64,000 bases of DNA from Microbacterium sp. ET2 (GTDB lineage: Bacteria; Actinomycetota; Actinomycetes; Actinomycetales; Microbacteriaceae). This document shows positions 26,220-35,564 of the stretch, one piece after another. Where the stretch lies: the NCBI RefSeq assembly GCF_030347395.1, contig NZ_CP128170.1, positions 1,116,001 through 1,180,000 of the forward strand, given 5' to 3'. The position numbers and the translations under genes are program-made. The notes beneath the pieces are model-generated. The model was not told the origin of the DNA and did no database searches. It worked only from the letters and a program-made list of their open reading frames with translations. Numbering within the stretch: the first letter of the stretch is position 1; each line of letters starts with the position of its first letter.

Positions 26220-27620
26220 TCAGCGGGACGACGAGGCACCGGGCGCATCGGCGGCGCCTCCGAGCGCGGCCTCCGGTGGTGCGCCGGCGGTCTGCGGCTC
26301 CTCCTCCGGCCGGCGCTGAAGGAGCTCGAGGATCCACGCGACGACGACCGCGGTCGCCACGACGAGGAAGACATCGCTGAATCCGATCGGCCGGAGCAGG
26401 AACAGCCACACGACGGCGGCGACGGCGACGAAGCCCCGGACGAGTCTTCTCCGCTCGGCGAGCCACGACCCGAAGCGCCCGGTGTCGAGTCCTCGTTCCT
26501 GAAGGCCGCGTCTCGCGGCGGAATCGAGGCTGTGGATGCTGCCCCGCACCCGGGCCGCAGAGGTCGAGCGTCCGGCGAGCCAGCCCGCGACGATGAGGAG
26601 CACACCGATCAGAGTGAAGACGACCGCGGTCTCGCGCATCGCGTCGACGAAGCGGCCGTATATCACCTCCAGTGCCGACGGGGAGAGGTCGAGGCGTGCG
26701 GCGACGATTCCGACGGCTGCTCCTCCGACGAGGAACGACACTGCCAGGCTCCCGGCTCCGAGCGCGAAGCCGATCCCGACGCCGATGACCGCTCTGCTGC
26801 GCCGCCGGGCGAGCAGGATGCCGCCCGCCGCCAGGGTGAGGGTCACGATCGGCAGCCACGTCCCCAGCGTCACAGCCAGGGCGTAGCCGAACCGAACGGC
26901 TTCCAGCCCCTGCCCCTCGCCGACGATGATCACCCGGTCGACCTCGGGGATCAACTGAGCGATCGCGACATCCCGGTCGAGGAGCACCTGCTGCACGCGC
27001 TCGACGACCGCTCCGAGCTGGATTCCCACGCCGTCGTCGGTGCGGACGACCAAGCCCCCGCCGTCGGAGGTGGCCGAGACCGTCAGCGCCCGGTGTGCGG
27101 CCCGCGTCGCGGTCGCCCACACGTCCGAGAAGGCATCAGACTCGACGACCGTTGTCACCGCTCCCGCGACCAGACTCTCCAGCCCGTTCGCCGCCGGAGC
27201 CTGGAGCAGCCCGAGCGCCACCTCGGCCCGCGGCGGCAGGCCGAGGTCTGCGATGCCGTCGAAGACGTCCGCGGTCAACTCCTCGAAGTCGACCTGCTCG
27301 CCGATGGCGTCGAGCGTCTCATCGATGATGAGCTGCTGGACCGCGGGGTCGTCGACCAGCGGCGCGAGGGTCTGCACAAAAGCATCCTCGTCCACCAGCT
27401 GGATCCGGGCCCACGCCGCGACGATCGTCACCGGGAGGAGGAGAGAGGCGACAACGATCAGGAACGCGGACGCGACGGCCCGCCACCGCGACCCCTCGAC
27501 TGCGCGGACCGGCTTCGCCGCGGCGGCGAGTGCGGAGTTGTCGTTCTCCAGCGCGCGCACGCGTTCTCTGAGCGCCGCCAGTTCGGAGGAGTCGGCGGGG
27601 TCTGTCATACGGCTCATCAT
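26220..27620 (-). CDS. Multi-pass membrane protein, function unknown
   Basis: 466 residues (start could be ATG 27608, MTDPADSS). An N-terminal heptad-like segment LAALRERVRALENDNSALAA suggests a short coiled coil, then a membrane helix AFLIVVASLLLPVTIVAAW, a large probably extracytoplasmic domain (residues 75-240), and further helices near 245-265, 275-305, 325-350, 400-415 and 420-440. The tail is Pro/Glu/Ala rich. This architecture is common among uncharacterised actinobacterial envelope proteins. No catalytic motif was noticed. Confidence 0.75.
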   Translation of the reverse strand: MMSRMTDPADSSELAALRERVRALENDNSALAAAAKPVRAVEGSRWRAVASAFLIVVASLLLPVTIVAAWARIQLVDEDAFVQTLAPLVDDPAVQQLIIDETLDAIGEQVDFEELTADVFDGIADLGLPPRAEVALGLLQAPAANGLESLVAGAVTTVVESDAFSDVWATATRAAHRALTVSATSDGGGLVVRTDDGVGIQLGAVVERVQQVLLDRDVAIAQLIPEVDRVIIVGEGQGLEAVRFGYALAVTLGTWLPIVTLTLAAGGILLARRRSRAVIGVGIGFALGAGSLAVSFLVGGAAVGIVAARLDLSPSALEVIYGRFVDAMRETAVVFTLIGVLLIVAGWLAGRSTSAARVRGSIHSLDSAARRGLQERGLDTGRFGSWLAERRRLVRGFVAVAAVVWLFLLRPIGFSDVFLVVATAVVVAWILELLQRRPEEEPQTAGAPPEAALGGAADAPGASSSR

Positions 27621-27762
27621 GGCGGTTGAGACCCCGCGCGTGGGTCACGGACTGATCACGCCGCGCGGATCGCGGGTCCGGCAGCGTGAGGTGGCCGTAG
27701 GGGAACGGCATCCTGCGAGTGCGACCCTGCCGGGGCGGGGGAAGTCCGCAATACTCTGAAGG

Positions 27763-29511
27763 GTGACCACACCCGACGCCCCGATCGAGGAAGCGGCTCC
27801 TAAGGAGTCCGCCACGATGACCTTCGCCGACCTCGGGTTGGGTGACTCCATGCTCGCGGCGCTGCGCGATGTCGGCTACGAGACGCCGTCGGCGATCCAG
27901 GCGGCGACGATCCCCACCCTTCTGGCCGGCCGCGACGTCGTCGGCCTCGCGCAGACCGGTACAGGCAAGACAGCGGCATTCGCGCTGCCGATCCTCGACC
28001 GGCTCGACCTCTCGCAGAAGACACCACAGGCGCTGGTGCTGGCCCCGACACGCGAGCTGGCGCTCCAGGTGTGCGAGGCGTTCGAGAAGTACGCCTCCCA
28101 CCGGCGCGGCCTGCACGTGCTGCCCGTCTACGGCGGCCAAGGCTACGGCGTCCAGCTCTCAGCCCTCCGCCGGGGAGTGCACGTCATCGTCGGAACCCCC
28201 GGGCGCATCATGGACCACCTCGACAAGGGGACGCTCGACCTCACCGAGCTGAAGTACTTGGTGCTCGACGAGGCCGACGAGATGCTGAAGATGGGCTTCG
28301 CCGAGGATGTCGAGACGATCCTCGCCGATACGCCCGCCACCAAGCAGGTCGCACTCTTCTCGGCGACGATGCCCGCGGCCATCCGACGCATCTCGCAGCA
28401 GTACCTGCACGACCCCCAAGAGATCACGATCAAGACCAAGACGACGACCTCGTCGACGATCACCCAGCGCTACCTCATCGTGTCGTTCTCTCAGAAGATG
28501 GATGCGCTCACCCGCATCCTCGAGACGGAGAACTTCGACGGCATGATCGTCTTCGGTCGCACCAAGAGTGTGACGGAGGAGATCGCCGAAAAGCTGCGCG
28601 CACGCGGCTACTCGGCCGCCGCGATCAACGGCGACGTCGCCCAGCCCGTACGCGAGAAGACCATCAACCAACTCAAGGCGGGCAAGCTCGACATCCTCGT
28701 CGCGACAGACGTCGCCGCCCGCGGTCTCGACGTCGAGCGCATCTCGCACGTGGTGAACTTCGACATCCCTACCGACACCGAGTCGTACGTGCACCGCATC
28801 GGCCGCACCGGGCGGGCCGGACGGTCGGGCGACGCCATCAGCTTCGTCACCCCGCGCGAGCGCGGGCTCGTACGCGCGATCGAGCGCGCCACGCGTCAAT
28901 CGCTGACGGAGATCCCGCTGCCGAGCGTCGACGAGGTCAACGTCACGCGCCTCGCGCGCTTCGACGACAGCATCACCGCAGCCCTCGCCGAGACGGAGCG
29001 GATCGACCGCTTCCGCGACATCGTCGCCCACTACGTCCGTCATCACGACGTTCCCGAAGTCGATGTCGCGGCCGCCCTCGCCGTGGTCGCTCAGGGCGAA
29101 TCGCCGCTCCTGCTCGAGCCCGATCCTGAGCCGCAGCGCCGCGAGCGCGCTGAACGGCCGGGGCGCGCGGACCGCGAGCGCGACGGCGCAGAACGGCAGC
29201 CACGCACTCCTCGGAGTGGGATGGCGACCTATCGCATCGCCGTCGGCAAACGCCACCGTGTGGAGCCCCGTCAGATCGTCGGGGCGCTCGCCAACGAGGG
29301 CGGTCTCAAACGTGACGATTTCGGGGCGATTCAGATCCGGCCGGACTTCTCCCTCGTCGAACTCCCCGCCGATCTCTCGCGCGACACCATGAGCCGCCTC
29401 GAAAGCACCCGCATCTCAGGCAGGCTCATCGAGCTTCGGCTCGACACCGGGGGCCCGGGACGCCGCACACGCCGCGACGAGGACAGGCCGCCTCGCCGGC
29501 ACCGCGCCTGA
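27763..29511 (+). CDS. deaD: DEAD-box RNA helicase (DeaD/CsdA type)
   Basis: 582 residues. All motifs are visible: Q-motif YETPSAIQAATIP, motif I AQTGTGKTAAFALP, PTRELALQV, motif II DEADEMLKMGF, motif III SATMP, then RGLDVERISHVVNFD and motif VI HRIGRTGRAGRSG. Beyond the helicase core a charged Arg/Glu-rich linker (about 450-480) leads to a C-terminal DbpA-like RNA-binding domain (YRIAVGKRHRVEPRQIVGALANEGGL). Family role: ribosome assembly and RNA turnover, often cold induced. GTG 27763 follows ATACTC closely, suggesting a leaderless start; ATG 27817 with AAGGAG upstream is an alternative. Confidence 0.92.
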   Translation: MTTPDAPIEEAAPKESATMTFADLGLGDSMLAALRDVGYETPSAIQAATIPTLLAGRDVVGLAQTGTGKTAAFALPILDRLDLSQKTPQALVLAPTRELALQVCEAFEKYASHRRGLHVLPVYGGQGYGVQLSALRRGVHVIVGTPGRIMDHLDKGTLDLTELKYLVLDEADEMLKMGFAEDVETILADTPATKQVALFSATMPAAIRRISQQYLHDPQEITIKTKTTTSSTITQRYLIVSFSQKMDALTRILETENFDGMIVFGRTKSVTEEIAEKLRARGYSAAAINGDVAQPVREKTINQLKAGKLDILVATDVAARGLDVERISHVVNFDIPTDTESYVHRIGRTGRAGRSGDAISFVTPRERGLVRAIERATRQSLTEIPLPSVDEVNVTRLARFDDSITAALAETERIDRFRDIVAHYVRHHDVPEVDVAAALAVVAQGESPLLLEPDPEPQRRERAERPGRADRERDGAERQPRTPRSGMATYRIAVGKRHRVEPRQIVGALANEGGLKRDDFGAIQIRPDFSLVELPADLSRDTMSRLESTRISGRLIELRLDTGGPGRRTRRDEDRPPRRHRA

Positions 29512-29554
29512 GGGCATCGACGGCGGAGAGGACGTTGAGAATCCAGGGCCGGCT

Positions 29555-29570
29555 TAGGGGGAATCCCCTA
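29555..29570. promoter_or_regulatory. Palindromic site upstream of the surface-protein gene
   Basis: TAGGGG-GAAT-CCCCTA, six-base perfect arms, stands about 140 bases before ATG 29711 in the 199-base gap after the helicase gene. Such G4/C4 palindromes are used by NarL/LuxR-type response regulators; which protein binds here is not known. Confidence 0.45.
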
Positions 29571-29710
29571 TACCGATCACTGTCCCTCGGGCACACTGAG
29601 CTCGGTTCACTTGCCGCGGGATTCGCGTAGAACCGCCCGCGAGATGCGTACCTCATCGACGACCTTGCGGCACAACGCCCTCTCTGATCGATCGATGACC
29701 TGGAGCATCC

Positions 29711-31006
29711 ATGATGAAGAAGTCACTGTTGTCCCTTCTCCTAGGCGGCGCCCTGGCGCTGTCGACAGCCGCGTCGGCCGCGGCTGTCACCGACCCGGGG
29801 CAGCCGGGGCTGAACGCTGACCCGACGACCATCACGACCCAGGGGTACTCGACCATCACCGCGAGCAATCTCGAGGACGGCACTGTCGCCTACTTCTCCA
29901 CCGATGAGGGCGGACAGGTGACGGATGACTCGGTGATAGTGGAGAACGGAGTCGCGCAGACGACGTTCTTCGCCCGCAGTGCAGGGACGTACACGGTCTA
30001 TCTCGGCGACGGTGAGACGAACTTCCTCGATGTCGGGATCACGGTGACGGGGATCACTGATCCAGGTGGAGCCGAATTGTCCGCAGATCCGACCGTCATC
30101 ACCGTCGGCGGCTCGTCTCGCCTGACAGCGAGCAACCTCGTCGCTGGTTCGACCGCCTTCTTCTCAACGAGTGAGGGCGGCTCGGTGCCGGCATCGCAGG
30201 TGGTCGCAGCCGACGGCAGCGCGCAGACGACCTTCACGGCAACGGCCCCAGGCATCTACACTGTTTACCTCGGTGACGGTGAAACCACGATCGCCGAGGT
30301 CGACATCACCGTGAACGGCCTCACCGATCCGGGTCCGCCCCTCCTGGCCGCCGACCCCTCGGCGATCACGACGGGTGCCTCGTCCACCGTCACCGCGAGC
30401 AACCTCGAAGACGGCTCCACCGCCTACTTCTCCGTCAGTGCAGGCGGCTCGCTGACAGCGACCCAGGTGACGGCGACCGGGGGCACAGCACAGACCACAT
30501 TCACCGCTACTGCCGCAGGCTCCTATACCGTCTCTCTCGGCGACGGTGAAATCACGATCGCCGAGGTGCAGATCTCCGTCACCGACCTCACGGCCCCCAC
30601 CGACGTCGTCGACCCCGGCGGTGCGCAATTGACGGCCCATCCTCTGTCGATCCGAGCAGGGGCCTCATCCACCGTCACCGCAAGCAACCTCGAAGACGGC
30701 TCCACCGCCTACTTCTCCGTCAGCGAAGGCGGTTCGCTGTCGGCATCCGAAGTGACGGCGTCGAACGGCACTGCGCAGACCGCCTTCAGCGCCGCCAGGG
30801 CGGGAACCTACACGGTGTACCTCGGTGACGGCGAGACCACGATCGCCGAAGTGAGGATCACGGTCACCGCTGCGCCCATCGTCCCTGTGCTTCCCGCTAC
30901 CGGTGGTGACAGCTCTCCGGTGGTGGTGTGGTTCGGCGTCATTGCCCTGACCGGTGGCGCGGCTGCGGTCATGTTCGCAGCGACGAGACGCACCCGGCGC
31001 ATCTGA
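29711..31006 (+). CDS. Cell-wall-anchored surface protein with four Ig-like repeats and LPATG sorting signal
   Basis: 431 residues. A signal peptide (MMKKSLLSLLLGGALALST, cleavage after SAAA) leads into four tandem repeats of about 92-97 residues. Each contains a TITASNLEDGTVAYFSTDEGG-like start and ends in YTVYLGDGET. The C-terminus is a complete sortase signal: LPATG (394-398), a hydrophobic helix and a positively charged RRTRRI tail. It is exported and covalently attached to peptidoglycan. Ligand unknown. GGAG lies five bases upstream of the double ATG. Two repeats are nearly identical at DNA level (see repeat feature), indicating recent duplication or gene conversion. Confidence 0.87.
   Translation: MMKKSLLSLLLGGALALSTAASAAAVTDPGQPGLNADPTTITTQGYSTITASNLEDGTVAYFSTDEGGQVTDDSVIVENGVAQTTFFARSAGTYTVYLGDGETNFLDVGITVTGITDPGGAELSADPTVITVGGSSRLTASNLVAGSTAFFSTSEGGSVPASQVVAADGSAQTTFTATAPGIYTVYLGDGETTIAEVDITVNGLTDPGPPLLAADPSAITTGASSTVTASNLEDGSTAYFSVSAGGSLTATQVTATGGTAQTTFTATAAGSYTVSLGDGEITIAEVQISVTDLTAPTDVVDPGGAQLTAHPLSIRAGASSTVTASNLEDGSTAYFSVSEGGSLSASEVTASNGTAQTAFSAARAGTYTVYLGDGETTIAEVRITVTAAPIVPVLPATGGDSSPVVVWFGVIALTGGAAAVMFAATRRTRRI
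30383..30723 (+). repeat. Near-identical 56-base DNA repeats inside the surface-protein gene
   Basis: Bases 30383-30438 and 30668-30723 differ by one base out of 56. They code for the start of Ig-like repeats 3 and 4 and lie 285 bases (95 codons) apart. This is far closer than the protein-level similarity to repeats 1 and 2. Confidence 0.85.
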
Positions 31007-31036
31007 TCGACGGGGTGGTCTGATCGACGGGGTGGT
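31003..31036 (+). repeat. Tandem 17-base duplication at the stop codon
   Basis: The unit CTGATCGACGGGGTGGT occurs twice without gap, at 31003-31019 and 31020-31036. The first copy contains the TGA of the surface-protein gene, and the second forms the left arm of the following hairpin. Confidence 0.85.
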
Positions 31037-31067
31037 GCGGCATCGACCAGAGCCGCACCACCCCGTC
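31026..31067. terminator. Strong hairpin terminator
   Basis: A perfect 15-base stem (GACGGGGTGGTGCGG with CCGCACCACCCCGTC) closes a 12-base loop 20 bases after the surface-protein stop. TTC follows; no long U-tract. Bases 31068-31276 up to the next promoter show no convincing gene. Confidence 0.8.
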
Positions 31068-31288
31068 TTCGCGCCAAGGCTCCGAGCCGCCCGAAACCCC
31101 GACCGCAGACCGTGTCTTCTGCGCCGCCTCCGGGCGCCCGGACAGCCAGCCGATGGGCACGAAAGGCGGGCCGATGACGGTGAAGACAACGGCACCCCGC
31201 CTTGCACACCCCGCTTCGATCCGAGCGAGCGAAGGCGGCGTCGCAGCCGGCCCGAGTGGATGTCGGAGGCGGGGCGTAGCGTGCGGCA

Positions 31289-31606
31289 ATGACGATCAAT
31301 GAAGTCCTCGTAGAAGACGAATCCGCCGTATTGATCCTTGAAGCGCTGCTTGGATTGCAGGTGAAAGACGAAGGCGACGGGATGTCGAGTCTTTCGGGGA
31401 AGATCGGAGGCGACAGCGGCGCCGCACTTCTCCACGCACTCGGACGCATCACGGCCAAGTTGCGCGCCGACGACATGCGGAGCTTTCTCCCCGGGGCAAC
31501 ACCGAACCGACGAACGGAAGAACAGCGGGAAGCGGATGCGTTCTTCATCCTCGCGGAGCGAGTGGACGAGGCGCTGAGCGAATGGCGTGCGCGCAACCGG
31601 AGTTGA
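31289..31606 (+). CDS. Small hypothetical protein
   Basis: 105 residues, acidic and helical, with LILEALLGLQVKDEGDG and EADAFFILAERVDEALSEWRARN. No family was recognised. Support for a real gene: TAGCGT followed by six bases and the ATG, the same leaderless pattern as at other genes here, and codon use like neighbours. It ends nine bases before the tRNA-Ser on the other strand. Confidence 0.55.
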   Translation: MTINEVLVEDESAVLILEALLGLQVKDEGDGMSSLSGKIGGDSGAALLHALGRITAKLRADDMRSFLPGATPNRRTEEQREADAFFILAERVDEALSEWRARNRS

Positions 31607-31615
31607 GAGAAGGTT

Positions 31616-31707
31616 TGGCGGAGACGGAGGGATTTGAACCCTCGGTCCCCGTGAGGGGACTCCACCTTAGCAGGGTGGTGCACTAGGCCTGACTATGCGA
31701 CGTCTCC
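31616..31707 (-). tRNA. tRNA-Ser(GCT)
   Basis: The reverse strand folds as a type II tRNA. Acceptor stem GGAGACG pairs with CGTCTCC, discriminator G and an encoded CCA (31616-31618). The anticodon loop CTGCTAA gives GCT, reading AGC/AGU. A long variable arm (GGAGTCCCCTCACGGGGACC) and T-arm GGGTTCAAATC follow. Confidence 0.95.
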
Positions 31708-31778
31708 AGGCATCCGAGCAGAACCCGGACGCGCTCAGCCATCATAACGGGTGCTGCGGGCGACACCGAAACCGAGAC

Positions 31779-33083
31779 TCAGCCCGACAGATTCCCGGCC
31801 GAGCAGGTCTCCTGCGCGGCCGTCTGCCCCTGGATCGAGTCCGGCAGCACAGCCGCGGTCTCAGTCGGCGCAGGCTCGACGGGCGCGGCGCCCTCAGTGG
31901 GCTCCACGGGTTCGGTCGGCTCGGTGGGCTCGCCCTCCACAGGCGCATCGGTCGGAGCGGGGTCGGCCGTGATGACACCACCGCTGAGGTTCGGGTCGCT
32001 TGTCAGCTGCAGCGGCTGGTTGGCCTCGAGGGCCGCCCACAGCTGCTCCGCGGCCGCCTCATCCGGCACGACGCGGTTCGCGTTGGAGGGGTCGTCGAAG
32101 ACGGGATAGCGAACGAACACCATCTCCTCGAACGGCACCCCCTGCACGGCGCGCGCGATCTGCACCAGCGTCACCGGGTTTGTGAGGCTCTGCGAGGGCG
32201 TGACGTTGTCCACGACGGTGGTCGCCAGTCGCAGCAGAGTGGAGGGGTTCGTCAGCACCTCATCGCTGACGAGCTTTCGCGCGAGCGACGACATGTACTG
32301 CTGCTGGTTGCTGATGCGCGCGAGGTCGCTGCCGTTCTCGAGCCCGTAGCGTGTGCGCAGGAACTGGAGTGCCTCGACGCCCTGCACGTTCCGAGGTCCT
32401 GCGGCCCAGTCGATGCCGGTGTAACGGTCGCGCATGCCACCGTTGCCGATGCAAACATCCACGCCGCCGATCGCGTCGGTGATGCTGATGACGTTTCCGA
32501 AGCTGACCTTGGCCGCGAAGGGGATGTTCATGCCGCTGAGCTGCGAGACGGTCTTCACCACGCAGTTGAGGCTGCCGTAGTTCCATGCGGAGTTGATCTG
32601 CTCGTAGCTCGAGCCGCCCGTTTCACTGCCGTCCTCGCGCGTGCACGAGGGGATCGGCACCATGAGGTCTCGCGGGAACGAGATGACCGTCACCCGACGC
32701 GGGTTGTCGGAGATGTGCAGCAGCATGTTGACGTCGTTGAGCTGGCCTTCGGCGTCCGGTCCGGTGCAGCGGTCACCGAAGAGGTAGGCGTACTCCGGCT
32801 CGCACTCGTCGGTGCCCACGAGCAGCAGGTTGACCCCGCCCTCGATCGCCCCGATATCGGGCGGAACCGACCCCTGACCTTCGAGCTCCACAGCCTCGGA
32901 GGCGAAGCTCGTGGTCAGGTCGTAGTAGGCGTACGCGCTGACTCCCAGCCCCGAGACCAGGACGACGGCCGCGACGATGCCGAGCATCTTCATCAGCGAC
33001 GCGAACGGATGCGGGGACCGCAACCGGCCGTGCCGGGCGACCGTCTTGCGCCCACGCGCGCCGGTTCTGCTCGTCTGACTCAC
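31779..33083 (-). CDS. LytR-CpsA-Psr (LCP) family cell-wall glycopolymer ligase
   Basis: 434 residues from GTG 33083 (GAGGA six bases upstream; a GTG at 33095 is possible). N-terminal basic segment, one membrane helix (MLGIVAAVVLVSGLGVSAYAYY), then the extracellular LCP domain: NLLLVGTDE, DVNMLLHISDNPRRVTVISFPRDLMV, INSAWNYG, ITDAIGGVDVCIG, ALQFLRTRY. These Arg/Asp residues bind the lipid pyrophosphate. LCP enzymes transfer glycopolymers to peptidoglycan. The C-terminus is a Pro/Thr/Glu-rich wall-spanning tail (about residues 365-425). It lies between two serine tRNA genes. Confidence 0.9.
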   Translation of the reverse strand: MSQTSRTGARGRKTVARHGRLRSPHPFASLMKMLGIVAAVVLVSGLGVSAYAYYDLTTSFASEAVELEGQGSVPPDIGAIEGGVNLLLVGTDECEPEYAYLFGDRCTGPDAEGQLNDVNMLLHISDNPRRVTVISFPRDLMVPIPSCTREDGSETGGSSYEQINSAWNYGSLNCVVKTVSQLSGMNIPFAAKVSFGNVISITDAIGGVDVCIGNGGMRDRYTGIDWAAGPRNVQGVEALQFLRTRYGLENGSDLARISNQQQYMSSLARKLVSDEVLTNPSTLLRLATTVVDNVTPSQSLTNPVTLVQIARAVQGVPFEEMVFVRYPVFDDPSNANRVVPDEAAAEQLWAALEANQPLQLTSDPNLSGGVITADPAPTDAPVEGEPTEPTEPVEPTEGAAPVEPAPTETAAVLPDSIQGQTAAQETCSAGNLSG

Positions 33084-33105
33084 TCGGGTCCTCACGGTTA
33101 GGAAG

Positions 33106-33190
33106 CGGAGGGTGTGGGATTCGAACCCACGGGACATCTCTGCCCACTGGTTTTCAAGACCAGCTCCATCGGCCGCTCGGACAACCCTCC
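33106..33190 (-). tRNA. tRNA-Ser(TGA)
   Basis: Reverse-strand type II tRNA with acceptor GGAGGGT pairing ACCCTCC and discriminator G. The anticodon loop CTTGAAA gives TGA, reading UCN codons (mainly UCA). It has a long variable arm and T-arm GGGTTCGAATCC. CCA is not encoded. It is 23 bases upstream of the LCP start on the same strand. Confidence 0.95.
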
Positions 33191-33328
33191 CGAAACGCAT
33201 GCCCTGCGGCATCCGCTCGAATCGGCGTCGAGTCTAGTCGACAGCGCCAACCCCTCATTTTTCCCATAGCGCCTGGCAGAGCCCTGGGAGGCGCGCCTGT
33301 CTGAGACATCGCGGGAAAAGGGGCCCGG

Positions 33329-34249
33329 CTACAGCGCCCGGAGGATGGCAGCCACGCCGCCGGCCTGCACGGTGCTCGTGACCTCGCCGGCTGCGGCGCG
33401 CACCTCGTCGGGCCCCTGCTCCATCGCCACGGCGCGGCCGCCGTGCCGGAGCGCCCACTCGAACATGCCGACGTCGTTGCGCCCGTCTCCCATGACGAGC
33501 ACGCGCGACGGGTCGATGCCGAGCTCTTTGCGCACGAGCTCGAGCGCGGTGCCCTTGTCGACACCCTGGGGGGCGACATCCAGCCATGCGGTCCAGCCGA
33601 CCGCGTACGAGACCTCGTTCAGCCCGACGCGTTCGACGAGCTCGATGAAGTCGGACTCACTGTCGCCGGGCGAGACCACGACGACGCGGCAGACCGGCTG
33701 TGCGACGAGCTCGTCGAACGACACGCGGCGGGCGCCCGCGAGGTTCCAGTCCTCGAGGTACTCGGTGTAGAGACGGCTGCCGTCGGGCAGCTCGACCATG
33801 TACCGCGCGTCGGGCAGGTGCTCGCGCAGCAGGCGCAGCACCTCGGTGGCGTCGAAGGTCTCGGTGTGCCACCGCTCGTAGCGCACCTCGTCGGCCTCGA
33901 CCCGCTTCATCACCATCGCGCCGTTGGAGCAGACCACGTATTCGGGGGCGATGTCGAGGACACGGAGGATGCCGCGGGTGGACTCCCAGCTGCGTCCGGT
34001 GGCGAGCATCACCTCGTGGCCGGCGGAGCCGGCGTGCGCGACGGCGTCGACGACGCCGGGGCTGAGCGTCTCGTCCTCGAGCAGGACGGTGCCGTCGATG
34101 TCGAGCACGATGAGAAGACGTTCGCCCGCGGCATCCGGTCGCTCGGATCCCGTCGCGAGGTCTTCGATGAGCTCGGCGGCGTCCTCCTGCTCGGTCCGCT
34201 CGATCTCGCCTGTGTCAGGCAGGCCGGTCTCCGCAGAATCTTCCGTCAT
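33329..34249 (-). CDS. HAD-superfamily hydrolase, Cof subfamily
   Basis: 306 residues. After a 40-residue acidic, probably flexible start comes motif [17 protein letters not shown], motif [16 protein letters not shown], a large cap domain (type C2), and motif [21 protein letters not shown] and [17 protein letters not shown]. Cof-type HADs dephosphorylate sugar phosphates and cofactors; the substrate is not evident. Its start overlaps the end of serS in ATGA, so it is in the serS operon. The region 33191-33328 holds no gene. Confidence 0.88.
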   Translation of the reverse strand: MTEDSAETGLPDTGEIERTEQEDAAELIEDLATGSERPDAAGERLLIVLDIDGTVLLEDETLSPGVVDAVAHAGSAGHEVMLATGRSWESTRGILRVLDIAPEYVVCSNGAMVMKRVEADEVRYERWHTETFDATEVLRLLREHLPDARYMVELPDGSRLYTEYLEDWNLAGARRVSFDELVAQPVCRVVVVSPGDSESDFIELVERVGLNEVSYAVGWTAWLDVAPQGVDKGTALELVRKELGIDPSRVLVMGDGRNDVGMFEWALRHGGRAVAMEQGPDEVRAAAGEVTSTVQAGGVAAILRAL

Positions 34250-35520
34250 GACACCGGCTCGATGACCTCGAGGCCGCCGAGGTACGGGCGGAGCACCTCG
34301 GGCACGACCACCGAGCCGTCGGCACGCTGGTGGGTCTCGAGCATCGCCACGATCCACCGGGTGGTCGCGAGCGTGCCGTTGAGCGTCGCGACGAACTGCG
34401 TCTTGCCGCCCTCGTCGGCCGAGAGGCGGTGCCGGATGTTCAGGCGCCGCGCCTGATAGGTCGTGCAGTTGGAGGTCGACGTCAGCTCGCGGTAGGCGTT
34501 CTGGGTGGGCACCCACGCTTCGATGTCGTACTTGCGGGCCGCGCTCGAGCCGAGGTCGCCCGCGGCGACGTCGATCACGCGGTACGACAGACCGAGGTCC
34601 TGGAGCATCCCCTCCTGCATGTCGGCGAGGCGCTGGTGCTCGGCCTCGGCCTCGTCGACGGTGGTGTAGACGAACATCTCCAGCTTGTTGAACTGGTGGA
34701 CGCGGATGATGCCCCGGGTGTCCTTGCCGTACGACCCCGCCTCACGGCGGTAGCAGGTCGACCAGCCGGCGTACCGCTTGGCGCCGCGGGAGAGGTCGAG
34801 GATCTCGTCCATGTGATACCCGGCGAGGGGGACCTCGCTGGTGCCGACGAGATAGAGGTCGTCCTCTTCGAGGTGGTACACCTCGTCGGCGTGCTGACCG
34901 AGGAAGCCGGTGCCGCGCATCACCTCGGGCCGCACCAGGGTCGGCGGCACGAGGGGCGTGAACCCGGCCTGCAGCGCGCGGTCGAGCGCGAGGGTCATGA
35001 GCGCGAGCTCCAGACGCGCGCCGATGCCGGTGAGGAAGTAGAACCGGCTCCCCGAGACCTTCGTGCCGCGCTCCATGTCGATCGCGCCGAGGAGTTCGCC
35101 GAGCTCGAGGTGGTCGCGCGGTTCGAAGTCGAACGTCGGGGTCTCGCCGTGGGTGCGGAGGGTCACGAAGTCGTCCTCGCCACCGGCGGGCACCCCGTCG
35201 ATGACGATGTTCTCGATGCGCGCGAAGGCAGCGTCGGCGGCCTCCTCGGCGGCGGTCACGGCGTGCTGGGCCGCTTTGACCCGCTCACTGAGCTCCTTCG
35301 CCTCGGCCACGAGTGCGGCCTTCTCCTCCTTCGGAGCCTGCGCCACCCGCTTGCCGTGCGCGTTCTGCGCCGCACGCAGTTCCTCGAAGGCGGTGATGGC
35401 CGCTCGGCGGGCGCGGTCGGCGTCGAGGGCGGCATCGACGGTGTCCGCCGACTCCCCCCGTGCCTCCTGCGAGCGCTTGACCAGCTCGGGATTGTCACGG
35501 AGAAGCACGGGATCGATCAC
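34246..35520 (-). CDS. serS: Seryl-tRNA synthetase
   Basis: 424 residues, the usual length. The N-terminal two-helix arm that grips the long variable arm of tRNA-Ser is visible (residues about 30-105, Ala/Glu/Lys rich). Class II motifs: [18 protein letters not shown], motif 2 [27 protein letters not shown], and motif 3 near [15 protein letters not shown]. It starts at GTG 35520 with TAGACT six bases upstream, a probable leaderless transcript. It is close to two tRNA-Ser genes. Confidence 0.96.
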   Translation of the reverse strand: MIDPVLLRDNPELVKRSQEARGESADTVDAALDADRARRAAITAFEELRAAQNAHGKRVAQAPKEEKAALVAEAKELSERVKAAQHAVTAAEEAADAAFARIENIVIDGVPAGGEDDFVTLRTHGETPTFDFEPRDHLELGELLGAIDMERGTKVSGSRFYFLTGIGARLELALMTLALDRALQAGFTPLVPPTLVRPEVMRGTGFLGQHADEVYHLEEDDLYLVGTSEVPLAGYHMDEILDLSRGAKRYAGWSTCYRREAGSYGKDTRGIIRVHQFNKLEMFVYTTVDEAEAEHQRLADMQEGMLQDLGLSYRVIDVAAGDLGSSAARKYDIEAWVPTQNAYRELTSTSNCTTYQARRLNIRHRLSADEGGKTQFVATLNGTLATTRWIVAMLETHQRADGSVVVPEVLRPYLGGLEVIEPVS

Positions 35521-35526
35521 GGGACG

Positions 35527-35558
35527 AGTCTAATCACCGGCCCTCCGGGTCCTAGTCT
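35527..35558. promoter_or_regulatory. Divergent leaderless promoters of serS and the lipid kinase
   Basis: On the minus strand TAGACT (35532-35527) is six bases from GTG 35520. On the plus strand TAGTCT (35553-35558) is six bases from ATG 35565. Both fit TANNNT minus-ten boxes with transcription beginning at the start codon; there is no room for a ribosome binding site. Confidence 0.65.
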
Positions 35559-35564
35559 GAGTGC

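Noticed and set aside
24518-26380. 620-residue open frame overlapping the ThDP gene
   Set aside because: An Arg/Gly-rich shifted reading of the same strand; the true frame has the GDG motif and catalytic Glu.
31068-31276. A gene in the gap after the surface protein
   Set aside because: Open frames on both strands are Arg/Pro-rich with no start signal, family motif or codon pattern like their neighbours.
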